Shown: positions 57,870-64,000 of the stretch, in pieces
Layout: each line of letters begins with the position of its first letter
How positions within the stretch are numbered: the stretch's first letter is position 1
NCBI GenBank assembly: GCA_029204225.1
Contig: CM055092.1
Location: 42,597,760 to 42,661,759 of the forward strand
Length of the DNA stretch: 64,000 nucleotides
Direction: 5' to 3'
Origin: Diphasiastrum complanatum
Taxonomy: Eukaryota; Streptophyta; Lycopodiopsida; Lycopodiales; Lycopodiaceae
The notes under the pieces: model-generated
What the model saw: only the letters and a program-made list of their open reading frames with translations
Database searches by the model: none
What the model was told of the DNA's origin: nothing
Program-made: the position numbers and the translations under genes

Positions 57870-58111
57870 TATCCCCCTCCTCAAATGTGAAACGTCCTCG
57901 TGAACAAATAATCTTCGTTTTGAGAATTATTCATTTCCTAGAAAAGAATACTTTTGTGTTGCTGAATAATTCTCCTTTTAACTCTTCGTTAGGTCAAATG
58001 TAAAGATATTTCTTCACTCATTGAATATATGACCTTTACTAGGTATTTCAGAATCAACTGTTGCATCACATAATAAACAACGCCATATACAAGAAGAATT
58101 TGGAAAAGTTT

Positions 58112-58357
58112 TCATGTATTGATCTCATCGTGTAATCGTTGTGCCATTTCCAAATTTTTTTGACACTCGAGCAATAATAGGTCTTCTTTTGCTCTGGTGT
58201 ATCTTCCGATAGGTAAATTGTCGTATGGTGACAACCTTATAGGGAGTAAAGTCCCATCAAATAGTTCTTGTACTAACTGAAAGTCTTCTTCAGAATTTTT
58301 CCTAGGTGTAATCTGTTGAAACAAAGTAGAGGAAAATTGCACAAACTTATACTTCAC
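58112..58357 (-). other. Unassigned ORF at the 3' end of the gypsy element
   Basis: 81 residues (for example FDGTLLPIRLSPYDNLPIGR, then KEDLLLLECQKNLEMAQRLH). It lies between integrase and the LTR. It may be a displaced piece of integrase or an additional small ORF; I cannot decide. The region 58360-58590 beside it is AT-rich non-coding. Confidence 0.3.
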
Positions 58358-58594
58358 AATGTCAAATTTATAAATAAAAAGCGGTATCTTTACCGATTTT
58401 CACGACGGCTAAAGTGATAATCTTAAGTAGCTTAAGACCATTAAAATTTGAATAATAATAAAATATCACGTCTATGCAATCTTCTACACAATCATAAATA
58501 TGGACATAAATATGAATGACATATGGAAACACGTGTACATTTATACATTTAATAAAAAAGATTTACCAAATTCAAAAAGTAAATAATAAATTAA

Positions 58595-59500
58595 TTAATA
58601 AACAAAAACTGAGTAATAAATATATAAATAAAAAAAAAAAATTCGGGGTAGAATTTTTGAGAGATACTCGCAAGATTCTCGAAAGATGCTTTCCTCGAAA
58701 TCCTTCGTTAGAGATAATATTTCTTCAGTCTGGAACCGTTGATACGCGTTTGGCAATAATTCACCTTCCAATGACTGAAGTTGGACAAAACTGTTTTCAA
58801 ATACTTCAATAACCTTGTACGGTCCCATCCACCTCGTATGTAGCTTTTCAAGAAATTTCTGATGACAACTATCATAAATCAATGCATAATCATCAACCTT
58901 AAGATCAAGAGTTTTGATATGAGTATTATGCTTTTTCTTTCGCTCCTCCTGTATTTTCTTCGTAACATCCTTCAAATTGTTTCGAGATTCGGATAGTTCT
59001 TCAATAGTCATCTGTTTTGTTGTGATCTTCTCCGTGTTTCTATATGCTCAGAGAACTGAAGGTAACTTTTGATCCCAGTTTGTAGCATGTGCAACAGTGA
59101 TTTTATTCAGGATCTTGCATAGTATTCCAATTGCTCTCTCAGTTAACCCATTTGCTTTCGGATTATAAGGGGTTGTCTTTCTGTATTTGATCAAAAAATA
59201 GGTGGTCAGCAATCGAATCGTATCAAGTTAGAAAATGAGTACCACAATCACTGACTAACTCAAGAGGACAACCATAACATGTGATAATAGATTTGATAAA
59301 AAAAAAAAAAAGATGACAATTTTTGCATCGTTTCGTTTCATTGCTTCCGCTTCAACATACTTCGTTGCATAATCCGTAGCAACCAAAATATATCGACAAT
59401 TAGTGTGTCGAGTTATTGGCTTTATTGGACCGACAAAGTCAATCCCCCACTTTTCAAATGGTGCAAGTGGTATGATTGGCGTCAATTCATAGATTTGGTT
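58595..59500 (-). pseudogene. Ty3/gypsy integrase, frameshifted with internal loss
   Basis: The minus strand reads [20 protein letters not shown] and [17 protein letters not shown] (59255-59485), the integrase core with its first aspartate. A run of A/T (59298-59311) breaks the frame. Then come NGLTERAIGILCKILNK and WDQKLPS (about 59050-59160), and the C-terminal part 58595-59011 with KVDDYALIYDSCHQKF and LHTRWMGPYKVIEVF (GPY/F module). The sequence style fits non-chromovirus (Athila/Tat-like) plant gypsy elements; no chromodomain follows. Confidence 0.85.
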
Positions 59501-59519
59501 GGTTTACTATATCTCTGGC

Positions 59520-60660
59520 ATGGATCACAACCGTGCTAAGTCATGAAAGATAATCAGCATTAGTATGATAATTTCCTTGATGAAGTTCAACTTGATCAGT
59601 GAACTCTTGTAGCAACAAAAGTCAGTGAGCATTTCGACCAAATAAATCAGGTTTATTAACAAGATACTTCAAAGCATAATGATCAACATGGAATATAAAA
59701 GCATATCCAAGCAAATAATGCCGAAATTTCTTTACAATAAAAGTCATTCCAAGTGCTTTTCTTTCTGTTGCCGAATAGTTTTTCTCCGAGGAACTGAGCT
59801 ATCTACTAGCATAGTATATTGGATGGTCTTTCTTCTACATAATTATGAAATAATATTGTCCAGTTAGATGGTCTTAGAATTGGAGCATTAATCAGTTTGT
59901 GCTTAAGTTCTTCGAATGTTTTTTGTTGTTTTGTCGTCCAAATATAAGCGACTTGCTTCTTGAGTAACTGCGTAAGGGCTGCAGCAATAGAGGCATGATT
60001 CTGGATAAATCTTCGATAATAACCAACATGTTCTAAGAAACCTCTTAGTTCTCGTAGATTCGTTGGTATCAACAGATTCTTTATCACTTCAACTTTATCT
60101 TTGTCGACTTCAATTCCTCTGTTGGATATTATGTCCCAAAAGTATACCTTCTCTCATACCGAAAAAACATTTTTCGAGGTGAAGTGACAAACAAGTGTCT
60201 TGACACCTCTGCAATGTAAGTTTCAGTTTCTAAATATGAGACTTGATATTATTATAAACACAGAAATCATTAATGAAAATTTTGAGAAATGTTCTTAGGA
60301 AAGCAGCAAAAATTAGCATCATAATTTTCTAAAAAGTAGCTGGTGCATTGCAAAGACCAAAGGGCATTTTATTGTAGGCATGCGTGCCCCAATCAGTAGT
60401 AAACGTGGTCTTCGGTCGATCCTCCTTCCTTACTCCAACTTGATTATAGCCAGAGAAGCCATCACATACACTATAACGTTCTTGTCCAGCAACCTGGTCT
60501 AGAATGGAATTCGCGAAGGGTAATGGGTGGTGATCTTTCTTGGTAGCAACATTCAGCTTTTTGAAATCTTGGCAAATTCAAATCTTGCCAGTCTTCTTCT
60601 TTGGAACTACAACAATGTAAGACACTCATTCACTACTTAAGATGGGATAAATAATGTCTG
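59520..60660 (-). pseudogene. Ty3/gypsy reverse transcriptase and RNase H, degenerate
   Basis: Reverse transcriptase on the minus strand (about 60090-60660): QDFKKLNVATKKDHHPLPFA, CDGFSGYNQ, KTTFTTDWGTHAYNKMPFGL, CNAPATF, then a changed catalytic box FINDF where Y/FxDD is expected, and LHLEKCFFG. The connection follows (59806-60087: LRELRGFLEHVGYYRRFIQN). RNase H remnants (about 59560-59800) read ERKALGMTFIVKKFRHYLLG, FHVDHYALKYLVNK and HTNADYLS. Stops and frame changes throughout show it is dead. Confidence 0.88.
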
Positions 60661-61201
60661 CCGTAAGGTGCTTGTTGAGTTCATCTTTCAACATAAGAGA
60701 GTACTTTGGATTGAGATGATATTGTCTCTATCGAACAGGAACAACATCTTCTTTAAGATCAATGTGGTGCTCGCTTAGCTCAGTAGAATCTAGTAAAATA
60801 ATACCCTCCATCATACTGGCCTTAGTATGGCCATGAATCTCACGCATGGCTGACTCCATGGATTTATTCTTGTCATCAGCCTTGTCTTTATTTCCAAATT
60901 CTTATTCGGATTCGTCAGATTTGTCATCAGTATCTTCATCATCTTGGTTAGAATCTTCAAAATTCTTGGTTGCAACTTTTGATTCTTTCAAAGATATATT
61001 AGCTTCTGCATTGCAGACATCAAAGAATTCTTCTTCGTCATCTGATGAATCTTTATTCTCATAACATTCCAAATAATTTAATTCTAAGTTTGATGCATTA
61101 GAGAATATATTAAGTTCATAAGAAGAATCTTCTGAAGTGAGACTAGTGTTGGACATAGGAGTTTTGCCTTCATATTTGTCATGACTCCAGGTGATAATTT
61201 G

Positions 61202-61680
61202 TTATGCTGGCTTTCCAAGATTAGTTGTCTTGCTAGTTTGGAATCTTAGTTCTTTGGACTTCCAATGTACACTTGCATTAGACTGATAAAGCCAAGGTCG
61301 TCCAATCAAAACAAAATAAGATGACAAACAAAGTGGTTTGATAACAATAAAGTTCATTGTAAAAGACTTGGCTTGAATATATACAGTCACGTCCTTCAAT
61401 TCGCCAACAGGTTTTCTTCGTGTTGAGTCTGCCAACTTGATATTTCTTTGGGTCGGTTGAATATTAGTCAAACCTATGGCATGAGCAGTGTCTTCAGTTA
61501 TTACGTTGACACTCGAACCTGAGTCAATCGACACCTTTTCGATTAAGCATCCAACAATTGTGACATCGATTTCTGGTGCACCAAGATCTCCTAAATCAAT
61601 AGATAGTATGCCAACATCTGGCAGAGAAATTTTTTTCTTCTTTTTCTTAGAGGTGGAGAGACCTTTTAATTGTTAACAGT
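61202..61680 (-). pseudogene. Ty3/gypsy protease
   Basis: Minus strand: GAPEIDVTIVGCLIEKVSID running into DSGSSVNVITEDTAHAIGLT, the aspartic protease active site (DSG), and later FVLIGRPWLYQSNASVHWKS. A Ser/Asp/Glu-rich spacer (60902-61156) separates it from RT. The protein is open over 110 codons but flanked by stops. Confidence 0.85.
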
Positions 61681-63963
61681 GATAATTGTTATCTGCCAAC
61701 AATTGCTCGAAAGTTATATTGGGATGAAGGAAACCGATATAAGTTATAATGTCATAATCTTTCATCTTCGCTTTCGAGATAGGCTTGTCAATAGTGGTCT
61801 CCGAAAGTTTTGTCTTCGTGATTTCCATGTCCCCTTCCTCAAAGGTGACTTTCTTCTCTACATCGGCTATCTGTAATTTGAAATTGATAATTCCTTTCGC
61901 TTCCGCAGAAATATCCTTCGAGAATAATTTGGTTGCGTCACGATCATAATCAGAATCAGCTTTGAAATTTTCTTTCATGATAGACTTGTTTGCAGATTTG
62001 TTCTTTGACGAATTTCTCTGTTTCTTTGAAGATACTTTTGTGTCAGGTTTTGAGGAGCTTTTGCTTCTCGTAGTCACTTTAAATAACTTCTCGACATCGC
62101 TTGGCCAAGATTGATCAATTGTCTTTGTCTGTTTGGCTTCGATCACATCAACCTTCTACACAACAACGTCTGCCGAAGGTTTTACTTTTGAATCAGCAGC
62201 AGCAGCAGGTGTAGCAACATACTGGTACTTTGGATGTGGCTTTTGCGGTTGTGGACAATCTGGATACTTGTGACCAGGTTCTTTGCAGTTCGAGCATAAG
62301 GGTATATCTCCGATCAAATTTCATGGCTGCAGATAGTAAGGCGAAAAATGTCCTGGTTCACCACAGTTATAGCAATTTTTTGAAACGGGTTTTGTCGAAT
62401 TGGTAGCTTTGATTACAGGTCCAACAAATTCTGGTGGATTGTATCTTTTCGATGCAAACTTTGGTTTGCCTTGTTGGGCAGGTGTTGTGGTACCTTGAAC
62501 ATAATTGGTAGTCGCGTCATCTTGAATCATAAAGAGTACTTCTTGAGAAGGATCTTCAACATACTTTACGTTCACAGATTTGCAATCTTCTTTCGAATGT
62601 CCAGATGCACCACACTTCATATACCATATCCTGAGTTCGAAGAAGAAGCCTTCGATCTCTTGTCTGCAACTTCTGAAATTTGAACTTTCAGATCGTTGAA
62701 CTTCTTTTTAAGATCAACCATATTACTTTTCCAAAGCTTTTCAACTTTAAATGTCGTAGACTTGTCCTCGGTGGTTTTGTTATCTTCTTTTCGTTTGGAC
62801 TTTCATTTCTTTCTTCGATCTGCATCATCAGTTTCTATATCTGACGAATCACTGGAATCAAATTTGAAACTGGAAGAACTTGAACTGGATTTAGAATTAG
62901 ATTCGTCTTCACTATCGCTAGAGTCATGCTTAGACTTTCCACCATTTCCAACTGTTCCTTCATAGTGGAACGTGCTACTTGTGAATCTGCTACAACCTCA
63001 TCCTTCTCGGCTTTGAGGGTATCGATGGTTTGCTGCATGTTGGATACCTTCAATTGGAGCTGGTTCTGGAGATGGATTAACAACTGCTGCTGTTGTTGAT
63101 TGTAATTCGTGAGGTTTTGGATCTGCAGCTGTTGTTGTTTGGTTTCCTCCTCTAGCCTTGTTTAATCTTTCTGAAGGCCCGCCATAGCACCATCGTCAAA
63201 TTGCCGCATAGTGTGTTGTCCCCCTAGGGTGTCGAATATATTGTATTGGAGCTCATTCACTAGCCATACCACTTTTTGGGCTGTAAGGGGTAGCTGCTCC
63301 AAAGGACTAATGTCAGGTAGGTTTCGTGTGTAGTTAGGATACGACATGAGGAGCAGGGCTAGACGGAGGTGTAGGAAAGGCAGGGAGGGGTAATTGTGGA
63401 TTGAGGGGTGGGGAGAGACTATGTGGCAGAGATTGTGGGATTGGATTAGTGGTGACAGTGGTTGATGGGAGTGCAGTTAGTAATTGTAAGACAAAATCAT
63501 CTACGTTGACTGTGGAGTCAAGTACAGTCGAGGGCTTTTGTGGAAGTGTGGATGAGAAGCCCGTGTTGAGAGTTAGTGAGGGTGTGGAGGTGATAGTAAA
63601 TGGTGGGGGTGGTGGTGGGATTGTGAGAGCAAGGGATGGAGAAAAGATTGCCTGTGTGGACGAAATCACGCCCATAGGATCAGAGCCAGAAGTTCTTGCC
63701 GTTCCGGAGCTGCCTGCTGCTATTGCTACTGCTTTTCGGCATTGTTGGGTCTGGTGAAGTAAAGTCGTCTGCTACTCTAGGACCTCCTTTGGAACTTGAG
63801 ATGGTTTAAGGCTCCCTCCGGATTTAGCATATTCTACCCCGATGTCACTGGAGAGAATGTCTTGTGGGACATCTGCTTCGGTACTGACGGCCTTCCCTTT
63901 CTGCTTCTTAGTAGGTGAGACTGGTGAGACTGGTTCTGCTGTCGGTTGGGGGGTAGCAACCAA
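61681..63963 (-). pseudogene. Ty3/gypsy gag with coiled coil and three zinc knuckles; continues past the window
   Basis: From the window edge on the minus strand: a Lys/Pro-rich start (SPTKKQKGKAVSTEADVP), a Pro/Ser/Thr-rich part (63334-63675), then NELQYNIFDTLGGQHTMRQF (63162-63347), a Gln-rich coiled coil (62835-63083, with QTIDTLKAEKDEVVADSQVA), a Ser-rich acidic patch, and zinc knuckles KCGASGHSKEDC (62585-62620), NCYNCGEPGHFSPYY (62325-62370; last Cys replaced) and CSNCKEPGHKYPDC (about 62255-62300). A Lys/Ser-rich region (61673-62146) links to protease. Several stops and frame changes. The 5' LTR and primer-binding site lie beyond 64000. Confidence 0.75.
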
Positions 63964-64000
63964 TCATCCAAAAAACTCAAAAAACACACCAATCTGCATT

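Overview
This is nuclear DNA from a land plant with a large, repeat-rich genome. The two clear host genes, an NPR1-family salicylic-acid co-regulator with three introns and an intronless CHMP1 (ESCRT-III) gene, are plant in character. Everything between them is dominated by plant-type LTR retrotransposons, DNA-transposon relics and very long CT/GA microsatellites. The low gene density, the many decayed Ty1/copia and Ty3/gypsy copies, and two copies of a DUF7869-like transposase-like protein suggest a non-flowering vascular plant such as a fern. That is an inference from general impression, not from a diagnostic sequence.

Layout. 0-2.4 kb: intergenic DNA with an 88-bp tRNA-derived SINE-like insertion carrying a perfect 14-bp target duplication, then a CACGTG-rich promoter. 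2.47-6.2 kb: the NPR gene (+ strand, four exons, 618 residues). Its second intron contains a 102-104 bp duplication that copies the splice acceptor and puts a stop codon right behind it. 6.2-17.5 kb: no recognisable gene; diverged tandem repeats and CT arrays. 17.5-20.2 kb: 3' half of a copia element (- strand), cut by a + strand DUF7869-like gene at 20.2-21.6 kb. 21.7-22.3 kb: an unassigned coiled-coil ORF (-). 22.8-24.5 kb: 3' half of a gypsy chromovirus (-). 24.5-30.6 kb: a mosaic of LTR fragments, a second SINE-like copy (10-bp target duplication), an unrecognised exon-like gene fragment (-) and a GATCGAAAT-rich stretch. 30.7-33.5 kb: a second, diverged DUF7869-like copy (-), interrupted by about 0.8 kb that holds two exon-like blocks with good splice sites and a GA array. 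33.6-35.4 kb: a decayed copia relative of the 18-kb element with a 70-bp in-place inversion. 35.4-39.3 kb: an LTR element with gag zinc knuckles but no visible polymerase, whose 5' LTR carries a CT expansion of about 290 bp. 40.5-41.3 kb: copia RNase H relic with its presumed LTR. 44.1-44.9 kb: non-autonomous DNA transposon with a 10-bp direct repeat. 45.4-46.1 kb: hAT transposase relic. 46.9-50.2 kb: copia gag-protease-integrase (-) with an internal duplication. 51.3-51.5 kb: three perfect hairpins in a row. 53.1-53.7 kb: CHMP1 (-). 56.2 kb: copia primer-binding site and gag start (+). 56.6-64 kb: a gypsy element (-) from its 3' LTR back through integrase, RNase H, RT, protease and gag, running off the window end.

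The two host genes have no evident functional link. NPR proteins are salicylic-acid-responsive transcriptional co-regulators. CHMP1 acts in endosomal membrane scission. The rest is explained as successive nested insertions, deletions and recombination between LTRs.
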